The position numbers and the translations under genes were made by a program. This document shows positions 1 to 8,098 of a stretch of 43,055 bases of DNA, one piece after another. The stretch comes from Bryobacterales bacterium (GTDB taxonomy: Bacteria > Acidobacteriota > Terriglobia > Bryobacterales > Bryobacteraceae): the NCBI GenBank assembly GCA_016789745.1, contig JAEUQF010000376.1, forward strand, positions 1 through 43,055, read 5' to 3'. The notes below the pieces were generated by a model. That model did not search any database and was not told the origin of the DNA. It saw nothing but the letters and a program-made list of their open reading frames with translations. The stretch's first letter is position 1; the number at the start of each line of letters is the position of its first letter.

Positions 1-1
1 T

Positions 2-373
2 ATGGAAAGAATGCAGGCGTGGCGTTCCGCTACTAGACTCTGGCTGGCGCTGCTGCTGGCCGCTGCTGTGCTTTTGGCACAGGGCGGACCGGGCTTTCGC
101 AGCGCCGGGCAGTACACCGATCACTACGAAAAACACGGCGCCGAATTCGGCAAGATCACCAAACAACAGTATCTGAAAATGGCCCAGGAGTTCCGCGACG
201 CTCCCAAAGGCGGTGACATCCTGGAAGCCGTGCGCCAGGACCGCGTCATCACGCGATTCCACAAGAAGAAGGGCTGGTTCCTGGCCGTCAACCAGGACCG
301 TACCATCCGTACCTTCTTCATCCCCAATGATGGCGAGCGCTACTTCTGGCGCCAGGCCAAACGCCCCAAGTAA
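2..373 (+). CDS. Small secreted RNase-like toxin candidate
   Basis: The protein is about 120 residues. It has an N-terminal hydrophobic segment (about residues 12-27, LALLLAAAVLLAQG) that looks like a Sec signal peptide, followed by a basic domain of about 90 residues. That domain has an opening HYEKHGAEFG, a central YLKMAQEF, and a closing run of FLAV, IRTFFIP and YFW. This layout resembles the small nuclease domains (barnase/EndoU/colicin/RelE-like, BECR fold) at the C-termini of polymorphic toxins; the resemblance is from memory of the pattern, not a search. Start codons at 2 and 11 are both possible, and the true start could lie upstream of the window. The gene ends 15 bases before an acidic small protein that fits an immunity partner. 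It differs from polymorphic toxins in being stand-alone with its own signal peptide. A secreted protein of unknown function is the alternative. Confidence 0.6.
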   Translation: MERMQAWRSATRLWLALLLAAAVLLAQGGPGFRSAGQYTDHYEKHGAEFGKITKQQYLKMAQEFRDAPKGGDILEAVRQDRVITRFHKKKGWFLAVNQDRTIRTFFIPNDGERYFWRQAKRPK

Positions 374-388
374 AGGTAACCTCCCCGC

Positions 389-754
389 ATGACTGACGCC
401 GAAGTGAAAACATTTCTGAAAGAAAACGGATTTCCGGACCACCTGGTGAAGGGAGGCAAGCAAGGCCTTATCGAAAAGTGGAGCCACTTCGTCGCGGCTG
501 TCGAAACGGGCTACCGTTTCGGGTTGGAAGACTATCGCAACGACTTGGACATCCGCGCCATCATCAGCACGCTGGGACTTCAGAGCGAGGTGGAAGAACT
601 CGACCAGCGCTTCCGTCGCCTGCTGGTCTTCACCGAAGAGTCCATCTGGGACTGCGATGACTTCCCCGACGCCTTCTGGCTGTACGGCTATCCGCGCAAC
701 GCCAAAGGCGACCTCAAGGACGACCTTGTCAACGAAGGTTTCCTGGTGGGCTAA
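389..754 (+). CDS. Acidic small cytoplasmic protein, putative immunity partner
   Basis: The protein has 121 residues, no signal peptide and no membrane segment. It is rich in Asp and Glu (for example DCDDFPD near residue 89), and its C-terminal half looks helical. No named family is recognised. Its position 15 bases behind a basic exported RNase-like protein is the arrangement of barnase/barstar-type pairs, so a role as a cytoplasmic inhibitor that protects the producer is inferred. A purine-rich AAAGGTAA lies 10 or more bases before the ATG and could be a weak ribosome-binding site. The next gene begins 5 bases after its stop, so the pair may be co-transcribed with the exchanger that follows. 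The coding assignment is firm; the function is context-based only. Confidence 0.6.
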   Translation: MTDAEVKTFLKENGFPDHLVKGGKQGLIEKWSHFVAAVETGYRFGLEDYRNDLDIRAIISTLGLQSEVEELDQRFRRLLVFTEESIWDCDDFPDAFWLYGYPRNAKGDLKDDLVNEGFLVG

Positions 755-759
755 ACGCC

Positions 760-1740
760 GTGGAATTCCTCCTGCTGGCCGGCTCGCTTGCCCTGCTCCT
801 CATCGCCGCGCATTACTTCGTCGACGGCGTTTCGGGAATCGCCGCCGCGTTGGGTGTGCCGCCCGTTGTGATCGGAATGACCGTGGTTGCCTTCGGCACC
901 AGCACGCCAGAACTCGTGGTGAATGGGCTGTCGGCAGCGCGCGGTTCCACGGACCTGGCGTTCGGCAACGTCGTCGGCTCCTGCCTGGTGAACGTCGGCT
1001 TTGTTCTCGCTATCACGGCGATCATCAAACCGATGAAGGTGGAACCTTCGCTCATCACCCGCGAGATCCCGATGCTTATCGTCGGGGTGGCCACGCTCGT
1101 CGTTTTGAGTAGCGATCGCTGGCTGGATGGTACCGCCGAGAACATGTGGCGCCGCACCGATGGACTGGTCCTGCTGCTGCTGTTCTGCATCTTCCTCTAC
1201 TACACGACGCGCCAGGCCATCACCAGCCGCCGGACCGATGTCTTCATCGCCGAGGTGAAGGAAGAAGCCGCGCGTGCCAAGCCCCAGCCGCTCTGGCGCG
1301 AGATCCTCTACACAGTGGGCGGCCTGGTGGGTGTCTCCCAGGGCGCCACGTGGACCGTCGACCACGCCGTCCTCATCGCCCGCGCCTTTGGTCTTTCCGA
1401 AGCGGTCATCGGCCTCACCATCATTTCGCTCGGCACCACGCTGCCCGAACTCGCCACCTGCATCCTCGCCGCCCGCCGCGGCGACCCCGACATCGCCCTT
1501 GGCAACATCGTCGGATCAAACATTTTCAACGTTCTTTGTATCGGCGGCCTGGTGGCCACCATCAACCCGGTGAAGCTGCCTGAAGGCGGCCACACCGACC
1601 TCCTGGTCATGGCGCTACTCTCCATCGTGCTGCTACCCATCGCCATCCGCAGCCAGCGCACCATCACCCGCGGCGAAGGCATCTTCCTGCTCGCCGTCTT
1701 TGTCTCCTATCTGTCCTGGCGACTCTCGCAGGCGCTATAG
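760..1740 (+). CDS. CaCA-family calcium/sodium antiporter (YrbG-like)
   Basis: The 326-residue inner-membrane protein has the two inverted alpha repeats of the Ca2+/cation antiporter superfamily. The first contains GTSTPEL (residues 46-52) and GNVVGSCLVN (69-78); the second contains GTTLPEL (225-231) and GNIVGSNIFN (248-257). The acidic residues of the two TPEL/LPEL motifs are the ion ligands in this family. About ten hydrophobic segments are visible, with a short cytoplasmic stretch around residues 155-180. The length matches YrbG-type exchangers. Translation starts at a GTG 5 bases after the upstream stop, which suggests coupling to the small acidic gene. The expected role is exchange of cytoplasmic Ca2+ for Na+ or H+. 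Substrate preference cannot be read from the sequence. Confidence 0.92.
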   Translation: MEFLLLAGSLALLLIAAHYFVDGVSGIAAALGVPPVVIGMTVVAFGTSTPELVVNGLSAARGSTDLAFGNVVGSCLVNVGFVLAITAIIKPMKVEPSLITREIPMLIVGVATLVVLSSDRWLDGTAENMWRRTDGLVLLLLFCIFLYYTTRQAITSRRTDVFIAEVKEEAARAKPQPLWREILYTVGGLVGVSQGATWTVDHAVLIARAFGLSEAVIGLTIISLGTTLPELATCILAARRGDPDIALGNIVGSNIFNVLCIGGLVATINPVKLPEGGHTDLLVMALLSIVLLPIAIRSQRTITRGEGIFLLAVFVSYLSWRLSQAL

Positions 1741-1764
1741 CGCACGAACCGCCATCACCCGTGA

Positions 1765-1770
1765 AACAAT
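1765..1770 (+). promoter_or_regulatory. -10-like hexamer, leaderless start of TauE/SafE gene
   Basis: AACAAT (4 of 6 matches to TATAAT) is followed by six bases and then the TTG start at 1777. There is no purine-rich ribosome-binding site between, so transcription would begin at or next to the start codon. It belongs to a recurring pattern in this window. Inference only. Confidence 0.35.
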
Positions 1771-1776
1771 AGCGAG

Positions 1777-2550
1777 TTGGCCGAAACGCTTTTCACCTAT
1801 CCCCTGCTCTGCGGCGCCGCTTTCCTTGGCGGCGCGGTAAACGCCATTGCCGGCGGCGGCACGTTGCTCACCTTCCCTTCCCTGTTAGCCGTGCTCAGCC
1901 CCGTGCAAGCCAACGCCACTAGCACACTCGCGCTGTTTCCAGGATCGCTATCGAGCGGCTGGGGCTATCGCGAGGAACTCGCGCATACCAAGCGCGAACT
2001 GGCGCTGCTGTGGCCGCCCAGCCTGCTCGGCGGCATCATCGGCGCCTTCGCCGTCACCCGCTTCCCCGAACGTATTTTCGAATCGCTGGTCCCCTGGCTT
2101 ATCCTCACGGCTACCGTGCTCATGCTGCTGCAACGGCCGCTGGCGCGCTACATCCAGACCCATCCGCACGAAAAGCCCACCCGCAAGACCGCCGCGACGA
2201 TCATCTTCTTCCAGTTCCTGGTGGGTATCTATGGCGGCTACTTCGGGGCTGGGATCGGGATCCTTATGCTGAGTTCGCTGAGCTTCATGGGCATCCCCGA
2301 TATCCATCGCCAGAATGGGCTGAAGGCCATCCTGGCCTCCACCATGAACGGCATCACGGCGGTAATCTTTCTCTTCGAAGGTGTCATTGTGTGGAAGTAC
2401 GCCATCGCCATGGCCGTGACTTCCATCCTGGGCGGCTATGCCGGAGCGAGGATGGCCAAGCGCATGCAACCGGCGCATGTCCGGATGATCGTGATTGCCA
2501 TCGGCTTCGGCGTAGCAGGCTACTCCTTCTGGCGCCGCTTCTCGCAGTAA
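1777..2550 (+). CDS. TauE/SafE (TSUP) family membrane permease
   Basis: The 257-residue polytopic protein has the two-repeat structure of the sulfite exporter TauE/SafE family. Repeat one carries a glycine-rich signature at residues 18-34 (NAIAGGGTLLTFP), and repeat two carries GIYGGYFGAGIGILML at about 150-165. Seven to eight hydrophobic helices are expected in the inner membrane. Family members export or take up sulfur oxyanions or organosulfonates, but the substrate cannot be assigned here because no sulfur-metabolism gene is adjacent. The start is a TTG at 1777, the first codon compatible with the family's N-terminus, and a -10-like AACAAT lies just six bases upstream. It is 36 bases downstream of the CaCA exchanger on the same strand. 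Confidence 0.88.
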   Translation: MAETLFTYPLLCGAAFLGGAVNAIAGGGTLLTFPSLLAVLSPVQANATSTLALFPGSLSSGWGYREELAHTKRELALLWPPSLLGGIIGAFAVTRFPERIFESLVPWLILTATVLMLLQRPLARYIQTHPHEKPTRKTAATIIFFQFLVGIYGGYFGAGIGILMLSSLSFMGIPDIHRQNGLKAILASTMNGITAVIFLFEGVIVWKYAIAMAVTSILGGYAGARMAKRMQPAHVRMIVIAIGFGVAGYSFWRRFSQ

Positions 2551-2694
2551 GGACCGGTACCCCAAAGGGGTTCGGACGGGTAGTTTGTTGGGATTTCCAA
2601 CGGGTTGGGTTTCGGCCATTTGGCAGACACATACAATCTAACGATATGCCTCGGGGACAAGGGGCGGAAACGGAAGAGCCAAGGCCTCTGATGC

Positions 2695-2700
2695 TACGAT
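2695..2700 (+). promoter_or_regulatory. -10-like hexamer, leaderless start of VapB-like gene
   Basis: TACGAT (4 of 6 matches to TATAAT) ends six bases before the ATG at 2707. No ribosome-binding site is visible in the six intervening bases, GCGGAC. The spacing matches several other genes in the window. Confidence 0.35.
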
Positions 2701-2706
2701 GCGGAC

Positions 2707-2958
2707 ATGCGGACGACTGTAACTCTCGATCCGGATATGGAGCATCTCATGCGGGCCGCGATGCGGGAGCGGTCCGTTTCCTTCAAGGAGGCGTTGAACG
2801 AAGTGGCTCGATCGGGTCTGTACAGTAAAGGGAAGCCTCACCGGATGTTTGTCCAGAAGTCGTTCCGCTTGGGTGCGGCGGAGGAGGTCTGTTGGGACAA
2901 GGCTCTGACGGTTGCTGATTCGATTGAGGATGAGAAACTGGAAATCCGGAACCCGTAG
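2707..2958 (+). CDS. VapB-like ribbon-helix-helix antitoxin, no VapC visible
   Basis: The 83-residue protein begins MRTTVTLDPDMEHLMRAAM, the beta strand and first helix of a ribbon-helix-helix DNA-binding domain. It continues with RSVSFKEALNEVARSGL, typical of a large VapB antitoxin group. The C-terminal part, ending ADSIEDEKLEIRNP, resembles the toxin-binding tail. In this family the antitoxin binds its operator and neutralises a PIN-domain VapC RNase encoded directly downstream. Here only about 36 bases follow before the end of a convergent gene, and no PIN-domain ORF is visible on either strand nearby. The antitoxin is therefore an orphan in this window: it may have lost its toxin, act in trans, or serve as a plain regulator. 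The upstream stretch 2551-2706 holds no recognisable gene. Confidence 0.75.
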   Translation: MRTTVTLDPDMEHLMRAAMRERSVSFKEALNEVARSGLYSKGKPHRMFVQKSFRLGAAEEVCWDKALTVADSIEDEKLEIRNP

Positions 2959-2994
2959 GCAAGCTGCGCGATACCAGAACTTGCTCTTTGCGGC

Positions 2995-3759
2995 CTACTC
3001 GATACCGAACACTTCTCGCAGGTCCGTATCCAGAGTCCTCCACATCACAACCGCAAAGCCGCCAACCTCTTGTGTTGGTTCTGAGGTAACCCTCAAGCAC
3101 GCCACACGCTTCACCGGCAGTTGCCGCTCGCTCATCCTGCCGAGGAACAGTTGCGTCACCGTCTCCGGATACCCATGAGTTCCTGGGCCGGAGTCGCTAG
3201 TCCTGACGGCGCATCGGTGAAGGACCTCGGGCGGAGGGAGTTCCGCGCCTACCCAATCCAGCACCTCCACCACAGGCGTGCTACCACCACGATCTGTGTG
3301 GCAGCCGAGCATGCGGAAGACCACGAGATTGCCGGAAAGAAGCCGGTAGCTGATCAACTCCCCTCGCTGCCAATCGCAAGTATCCCGAAAGCGTTTCCTT
3401 AGCTTACGCGCTGCGGGCTGCGGCGAAAGCAGCGTCTGCTCCGCCTTCGCCAGCGCAGCCTCTCGTTTATGTAGGTCGCCCGTACCCTCCCAGGCCACCG
3501 TGGCGGCGCCAGTGCGAATCACTGATAGCGCTCGTTCTCGCATCCCGTCATCTAGCCGGCCCAGTTTCCACTGCGTCAGGGCAAGCGCGAGCACGATCAC
3601 TGGCCCCGCGTTGACGTCCTCCAAGAACGCCGACCAGTGCTGCAAGATGGCGTCGCGGACTTGGTCCGGGGCGTACCCATCGCCGAGCAGGTCCCGGTAC
3701 AACTCCCGAATCTCGCAAGCGACATCGTCATCGAAGATGCCTACGCCCCACGCTCCCAC
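2995..3759 (-). CDS. DUF4259-like conserved hypothetical protein
   Basis: The N-terminus has the pattern GAWGVGIFDDDVACEIRELYRDLLGDG, which resembles the MGAWG-x-G-x-F-x-x-D opening of DUF4259 proteins. A helical region containing ALALTQWKLGRLDD follows, as in that group, and then a less conserved C-terminal half. The function of the family is not known. I place the start at the GTG at 3759 because it puts the conserved GAWG directly at the N-terminus and because TAGAAA lies eight bases upstream as a -10-like element. A longer form from a GTG at 3777 adds six residues. No signal peptide or membrane segment is visible. The gene is convergent with the orphan VapB-like gene, 36 bases away, and divergent from the gene at 3822. 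Confidence 0.7.
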   Translation of the reverse strand: MGAWGVGIFDDDVACEIRELYRDLLGDGYAPDQVRDAILQHWSAFLEDVNAGPVIVLALALTQWKLGRLDDGMRERALSVIRTGAATVAWEGTGDLHKREAALAKAEQTLLSPQPAARKLRKRFRDTCDWQRGELISYRLLSGNLVVFRMLGCHTDRGGSTPVVEVLDWVGAELPPPEVLHRCAVRTSDSGPGTHGYPETVTQLFLGRMSERQLPVKRVACLRVTSEPTQEVGGFAVVMWRTLDTDLREVFGIE

Positions 3760-3809
3760 GACACCATTTTCTAACACATGCCGTCACGCCACCTGCCTCT
3801 CATCAGCCC

Positions 3810-3815
3810 CATAAT
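3810..3815 (+). promoter_or_regulatory. -10-like hexamer, leaderless start at 3822
   Basis: CATAAT (5 of 6 matches to TATAAT) is followed by exactly six bases and then the ATG at 3822. No ribosome-binding site is present and no obvious -35 element lies 17 bases upstream. This is one of the clearest examples of the leaderless pattern in the window. Confidence 0.5.
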
Positions 3816-3821
3816 AGAGTC

Positions 3822-4940
3822 ATGCCTCGAGAACGGATTTTGCGCTGGCCTGACGGCGAAGCACGTCCTGAAGCTCTCCTCAAGGAAGCCGGCATCACCC
3901 GTGTGCTGGCGGCCCCCCCAAACGGCGCCATCACCGACGCCCTCTGGCCCGGCGTGAAGAGCCAGCCCAAGCGCGGTGACGCCGACGAAGCCAGCAGCGC
4001 CAGCCGCGAACCCTGGGTTGATGCCAATGGGTATCGCGTTCAATACGAACGCGCGCTGGGCCACAAAGACGTCATGCTCGCCGCCGAGCCACCCAGCGAC
4101 CCTGCCGTCATCTCCCCCTATGAGAATGTCGAGATCGCGCTTGTGGAAGCCCGCATCAATGCTGGCAACGCGCTGCTATCGCCGGACGCGCGCTATCGCG
4201 AGGACCTGCGTAAGGGCAACCCCAAAGCCCTCGCCGCGTGGCGTTCCCTCGCCGCCACGGCCAAATGGCTGGACGAACACGAGACTTTCTTTGGACAGCC
4301 GGTCCACCCCGCCATCACCATGGTGGTGGATAAAGGCGAAGAGACGGCTGAACTCGCCAACCTCGCCTATCGCCGGGGCGCGACGCCCCGTCTGGTGAAT
4401 CCCGCCGCCTTACCCAAGCCGTCGCCCGACACCCTGGTCATCGGCGCCGCCAGCCTCCAGCAAGCGCCCCCCGCCGCGCTTTGGGATTATGCCCGCGCCG
4501 GTGCCACCGTGGTCATTGACAGCAAGCCTGACGCCTCCTGGCGTGAACATAAGAAGGACAAGGACCGCACGTTCTACTCTCTGGGTAAAGGCTTTGTCGT
4601 GGCCTATCATGAGAAGGCAGCCGACCCCAGTGAATACGCCCTGGACCTCATCGATCTGGTCACGCACCGCCGCCGGGCCGCCCGAACGTGGAACTCGCTT
4701 TCCTCGGTGCTGCTAGCCACGCAAGGCACGCGCCCGGGCCAACTGCTGCTGCACGTGACCAACTACGGCTCGCCTACGGACAACGAAGTGCAGGCCCGGG
4801 TCCAGGGGCGTTACCGCAAGGCTGTTGTGCGCGAACCGGGCGCCCAACCCGCGGAACTCAAGCTTTTCTATCGCGGCACGATGACTGAAATCTACCTGCC
4901 GCATCTGAATCGCGTCGCCACCGTCGAATTTCTCAGCTAA
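3822..4940 (+). CDS. Conserved hypothetical protein, possibly carbohydrate-related
   Basis: The protein has 372 residues and I do not recognise its family. It has no signal peptide and no membrane segment. The opening (LRWPDGEARPEALLKEAGITRVLA) and middle (TPRLVNPAALPKPSPDTLVIGA, then WDYARAGATVVIDS) look like alternating alpha/beta structure. The C-terminal about 80 residues look like a beta-sandwich (LLLHVTNYGSPTDNEVQARV, then MTEIYLPHLNRVATVEF). That combination recalls glycoside-hydrolase-like proteins with an accessory C-terminal sheet, but no catalytic motif can be named. It lies 9 bases upstream of the Tat-exported DUF362 gene on the same strand, so the two may be functionally linked. 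The ORF has the base composition and codon use of its neighbours and appears intact. Confidence 0.6.
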   Translation: MPRERILRWPDGEARPEALLKEAGITRVLAAPPNGAITDALWPGVKSQPKRGDADEASSASREPWVDANGYRVQYERALGHKDVMLAAEPPSDPAVISPYENVEIALVEARINAGNALLSPDARYREDLRKGNPKALAAWRSLAATAKWLDEHETFFGQPVHPAITMVVDKGEETAELANLAYRRGATPRLVNPAALPKPSPDTLVIGAASLQQAPPAALWDYARAGATVVIDSKPDASWREHKKDKDRTFYSLGKGFVVAYHEKAADPSEYALDLIDLVTHRRRAARTWNSLSSVLLATQGTRPGQLLLHVTNYGSPTDNEVQARVQGRYRKAVVREPGAQPAELKLFYRGTMTEIYLPHLNRVATVEFLS

Positions 4941-4943
4941 ACT
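4938..4943 (+). promoter_or_regulatory. -10-like hexamer overlapping a stop codon, before DUF362 gene
   Basis: TAAACT (4 of 6 matches to TATAAT) overlaps the stop codon of the upstream gene and ends six bases before the ATG at 4950. It may give the DUF362 gene its own leaderless start inside an apparent operon. Weak by itself; it is listed because the spacing repeats elsewhere. Confidence 0.3.
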
Positions 4944-4949
4944 TCACCT

Positions 4950-6230
4950 ATGGGGCATTCCAGACGCGAGTTCCTGACTGCTGGCAGCGCGGCCGCGCTG
5001 TCCCCGTTTTCGCTCGTCGGCGCGCCGTCGTCGGCCGCTCGAGTTCCCAAGGCGCACTTCGCCGTTCACCCGTTCATTGAAGCCAATCCCCAAGCGGTCT
5101 TTATCAAGCGCACCAACGTGCCGCACAAGATGGATGAGGCTGCCAAGCTGAAGGAAGGCATTGCGTTCGCCCGCGACGTGTTTGTCCCGCATGAAGGCCC
5201 CGGCGGCATCCCCATCTCGCACCGCGTCATCCTGAAGCCGAACTTCACCAGCGTCCGCAACAAGCGGCCGCACGTAGAAAACTGGGGCACCGGCACGGAC
5301 CCGCAGTTCTACGAAGGCATCATCGTCGGCCTGAAGGAAATCGGCCTCAAGAAGTTCTACTTCCTGGAAGCCAACAACTTCCATAGCTGGAATTACCGCG
5401 GCATGGCCGACATCAATGACCGCCACGGCGTGGAAGTGAATGAGCCAGACCGCCGCGTCCGCAACTTCGAAGAGAGCTTCGAAATGACCTGGACAAAGGT
5501 GCCGGACCCGGTGGTGTACACGCATATCCCGCACTACGCTCCGGTCAATGAGCCCGACACCTGGCTGCTGAACATCGCCAAGTGGAAGTCGCACGGCATG
5601 TGCATGTCGCTGGCCACCAAGAACCTGCAGGGTCTGGTGGTGAAGCCGTTCGTGCGCTTCTGTCCCGGCTGGCAGATGGTGACCGGCGCGCCCGAATGGA
5701 TGCAGCCCAACATCCACAAGCAGGTGGAACCGCGCGTTTCCCGTTACTTCGAGAATCACTTCAAGATGGGCTACGCGCGCTACGACAGCAAGCACTCGCT
5801 GGCGCCCATTAACCAGGAGATTTGGGCCCATAAAACCTGCGATAACAACCAGGTTCTGAAGCCCGGCCTGCACATCACCGAAGCAATCTACGGCCGCGAT
5901 GGCGACGGCTTCGGCATCGGCAATGACTACCTCACGAACTTCGTCATGTGCAGCAAGAATCAGTTCAAGCTGGACATGATCGGCATGTACCTGGGCGGCC
6001 ATGAGCCGGGTGCCGTGAACCTGTTCCGCATCGCCAAGGAACGCGGCCTGCTGGATACGTTCAACCCGTGGGAAGTGCCGATCTTTGAATTGGTGAACGG
6101 CAAGCCGGAGCGCCGCAAGCTTACCGACTTCGAGCGCACGCCGATGAAGACGTATTACCTGCCGAAGGATGGCGAGCCGCTGTACCACCTGGTGAACGAC
6201 CCCATCGACTACGACAAGGTCAGAGCCTAG
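4950..6230 (+). CDS. Tat-exported DUF362-type protein
   Basis: The 426-residue protein starts with a twin-arginine signal (SRREFL followed by a short hydrophobic stretch and an Ala-rich cleavage region near residue 30), so it is probably exported folded. The body has features I associate with DUF362 proteins: HRVILKPNFTS (about residue 90), a segment NEPDTWLLNIAKWKSHGMC (about 200) and a C-terminal GDGFGIGNDYL (about 315). Some DUF362 proteins carry an iron-sulfur domain, but no ferredoxin-like Cys cluster is visible here. Biochemical function is unknown for most members. It follows the unrecognised gene at 3822 closely and precedes a polytopic membrane protein by 37 bases. The family call is from pattern memory. 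Confidence 0.65.
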   Translation: MGHSRREFLTAGSAAALSPFSLVGAPSSAARVPKAHFAVHPFIEANPQAVFIKRTNVPHKMDEAAKLKEGIAFARDVFVPHEGPGGIPISHRVILKPNFTSVRNKRPHVENWGTGTDPQFYEGIIVGLKEIGLKKFYFLEANNFHSWNYRGMADINDRHGVEVNEPDRRVRNFEESFEMTWTKVPDPVVYTHIPHYAPVNEPDTWLLNIAKWKSHGMCMSLATKNLQGLVVKPFVRFCPGWQMVTGAPEWMQPNIHKQVEPRVSRYFENHFKMGYARYDSKHSLAPINQEIWAHKTCDNNQVLKPGLHITEAIYGRDGDGFGIGNDYLTNFVMCSKNQFKLDMIGMYLGGHEPGAVNLFRIAKERGLLDTFNPWEVPIFELVNGKPERRKLTDFERTPMKTYYLPKDGEPLYHLVNDPIDYDKVRA

Positions 6231-6254
6231 CGCCTAAAGTCCGCCCGCGCACAC

Positions 6255-6260
6255 TACAAT
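6255..6260 (+). promoter_or_regulatory. -10-like hexamer, leaderless GTG start at 6268
   Basis: TACAAT (5 of 6 matches to TATAAT) is followed by seven bases and the GTG at 6268. The intervening CGTTAGG contains a short AGG directly against the start codon, too close to act as a normal ribosome-binding site. Confidence 0.45.
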
Positions 6261-6267
6261 CGTTAGG

Positions 6268-8097
6268 GTGCGCGGACGATCCTGGCAACGATGGCTCTCC
6301 ATAGCCGTCGTGTGCGTCGTTATTGCCCTCTACTTCCAGTGGACGGCCCGCGTTGCTTCAGGCGAACGGTTTCGGTGGGGCAAGTCTGATCTGTTCGGAT
6401 ACTACAACCTGCTGGCCCGCGGCTTCGTCAACGGCCACCTGTATTTGCCCGTTGCTCCGAATCCGCAACTGCTCGCCTTAGCCAACCCTTGGGATCCCGC
6501 CGTTGACCCGGCGCTGAAGATGCACGATGTCGCGCTCTACAACGGGCGCTACTACCTTTACTACGGCGTCGCGCCTGCCGTGCTGCTGTTCGCCCCTTAC
6601 CGGCTGCTGACCGGAGAGGACCTGCCGCAGAACTTCGCTGCGTTCCTGTTCGCCTTCGCGGGCTTTCTGCTCTATGCCGCTGCCCTGTTTCGCTTGCTGG
6701 GGCATTGCGGTGTCCGGCCTGGCCCCCTACCTACCGCAATGCTGTTGCTGGGCCTGGGAGTGTGCCAAGGCATGCCGTTTCTGTTGAACCGCGTGGATGT
6801 CTATGAAGTGGCCATCTGTTGCGGCTACTTCTGCACGGCGGCCGGGCTCTACTGCCTGCTGCGCGGGTTGATGGAGCCGGCTGGCCCATGGTGGCTGGCC
6901 ACGGCAGGCTTGGCGTTTGGGCTTGCGGTCGGCAGCCGCCCGCATCTACTGTTCGTTGGCTTGGCCGCCGCGGTTGCGGTGCGGTTCACGTCGCAATGGC
7001 GAAGGTACGTGCTCCCGTACATGGCGGGATACATGGCGGTTGGGCTGGGCATCGCTACTTACAACTACGCGCGTTTCGCCAACCCGCTGGAGTTCGGCCT
7101 TCGCTACCACCTGGGCGGTCCGGGCCAGAATCGCGTCGAGTTCGCCACGGCCAACTGGCTTCCCGGCGTCTTCTACTTCCTACTGGCGCCTCCGGAGATC
7201 GGGCCTGTCTTCCCGTGGATCCGGCTCTGGTTCCGCTTCCCCTTCGACAACTTTAACCGATACCCGCTGCCGCCGGAATACTTCCTGGAGCCCATTGCCG
7301 GCGCGCTATGGACCGCGCCGCTGATTGCCTTTGCGCTCCTGACTCCGGCGGAGTTGGGAGGGCGCCCGCGCGGTGTGGCGCTCACGGCTGTCGGCGGCGG
7401 AGGGTGCGTGCTGTTATTTCTGATTTCCAATCATTTCGCGACGCACCGCTACGTGGCCGACTTCCTGCCGCTGCTGCTGTGGCCCGCCCTTGCGGTGCTG
7501 GCCGTTCTGGCGGCGCGCCGACGCTCGGCTGCTCTGCTGCTGACCGCGCTGGTGGCCTATAGTGTGTTCGTCAATCTCGCTCTTGGCATAGGCGGCCCTT
7601 ACTTCGACCTGCTGAAGAACCGTCCGCGGAACTATGTGCGGCTTGCCTCGCGCTTCAGCGCCAGTGACGAGACGCGGCCCCTATTGAACCCCGAAATCAA
7701 CGTGCGCTTCCAGGCCGTCTTCACACCTGCACGTCCGGGTCATGCCGAACCGCTGCTCACCATCGGCCATTCGCACCACAACTACTATCTGTTCGCCGAT
7801 CGCTACGATGAACAACTGCATGTTTATTCCCAATACGGCGAGCAGCGCCTGGAACATCACACCGGCGAGGCTCCCGGCAACCGGCCGCAGACCTTCCACT
7901 TCCTCTACACACCGCAGGACCGGCTCATCAAGGTGTCCCTCAACGGCAGCCCGCTGTTCTTCCATCACGCGCCGCTGTTGGTTGCCGCACCGGCCGGGAT
8001 CACGGCGGGGGAAAATCACAGTGATCCCGGCGTCACCCATCATCGATTTCCTGGTCAGGTGACTCTGTTGGAACGTAGGGTCTCTCCCGCACCTTGA
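6268..8097 (+). CDS. Polytopic membrane protein, possible GT-C type glycosyltransferase
   Basis: The protein has 609 residues. An N-terminal membrane anchor (about 10-28) is followed by a large periplasmic loop, then some nine hydrophobic segments between about 110 and 450, and a soluble C-terminal domain of about 150 residues. The first loop contains GKSDLFGYYNLLARGFVNGHLYLP and the repeated NGRYYLYYGVAPAVLL, a layout seen in uncharacterised GT-C-like proteins. These use polyprenyl-linked sugars for glycosylation at the outer face of the inner membrane. The soluble tail may bind a glycan. No catalytic DE or DD pair can be assigned with certainty. The start is a GTG chosen because a -10-like TACAAT lies seven bases upstream. 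It ends one base before a convergent small gene. Confidence 0.6.
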   Translation: MRGRSWQRWLSIAVVCVVIALYFQWTARVASGERFRWGKSDLFGYYNLLARGFVNGHLYLPVAPNPQLLALANPWDPAVDPALKMHDVALYNGRYYLYYGVAPAVLLFAPYRLLTGEDLPQNFAAFLFAFAGFLLYAAALFRLLGHCGVRPGPLPTAMLLLGLGVCQGMPFLLNRVDVYEVAICCGYFCTAAGLYCLLRGLMEPAGPWWLATAGLAFGLAVGSRPHLLFVGLAAAVAVRFTSQWRRYVLPYMAGYMAVGLGIATYNYARFANPLEFGLRYHLGGPGQNRVEFATANWLPGVFYFLLAPPEIGPVFPWIRLWFRFPFDNFNRYPLPPEYFLEPIAGALWTAPLIAFALLTPAELGGRPRGVALTAVGGGGCVLLFLISNHFATHRYVADFLPLLLWPALAVLAVLAARRRSAALLLTALVAYSVFVNLALGIGGPYFDLLKNRPRNYVRLASRFSASDETRPLLNPEINVRFQAVFTPARPGHAEPLLTIGHSHHNYYLFADRYDEQLHVYSQYGEQRLEHHTGEAPGNRPQTFHFLYTPQDRLIKVSLNGSPLFFHHAPLLVAAPAGITAGENHSDPGVTHHRFPGQVTLLERRVSPAP

Positions 8098-8098
8098 T

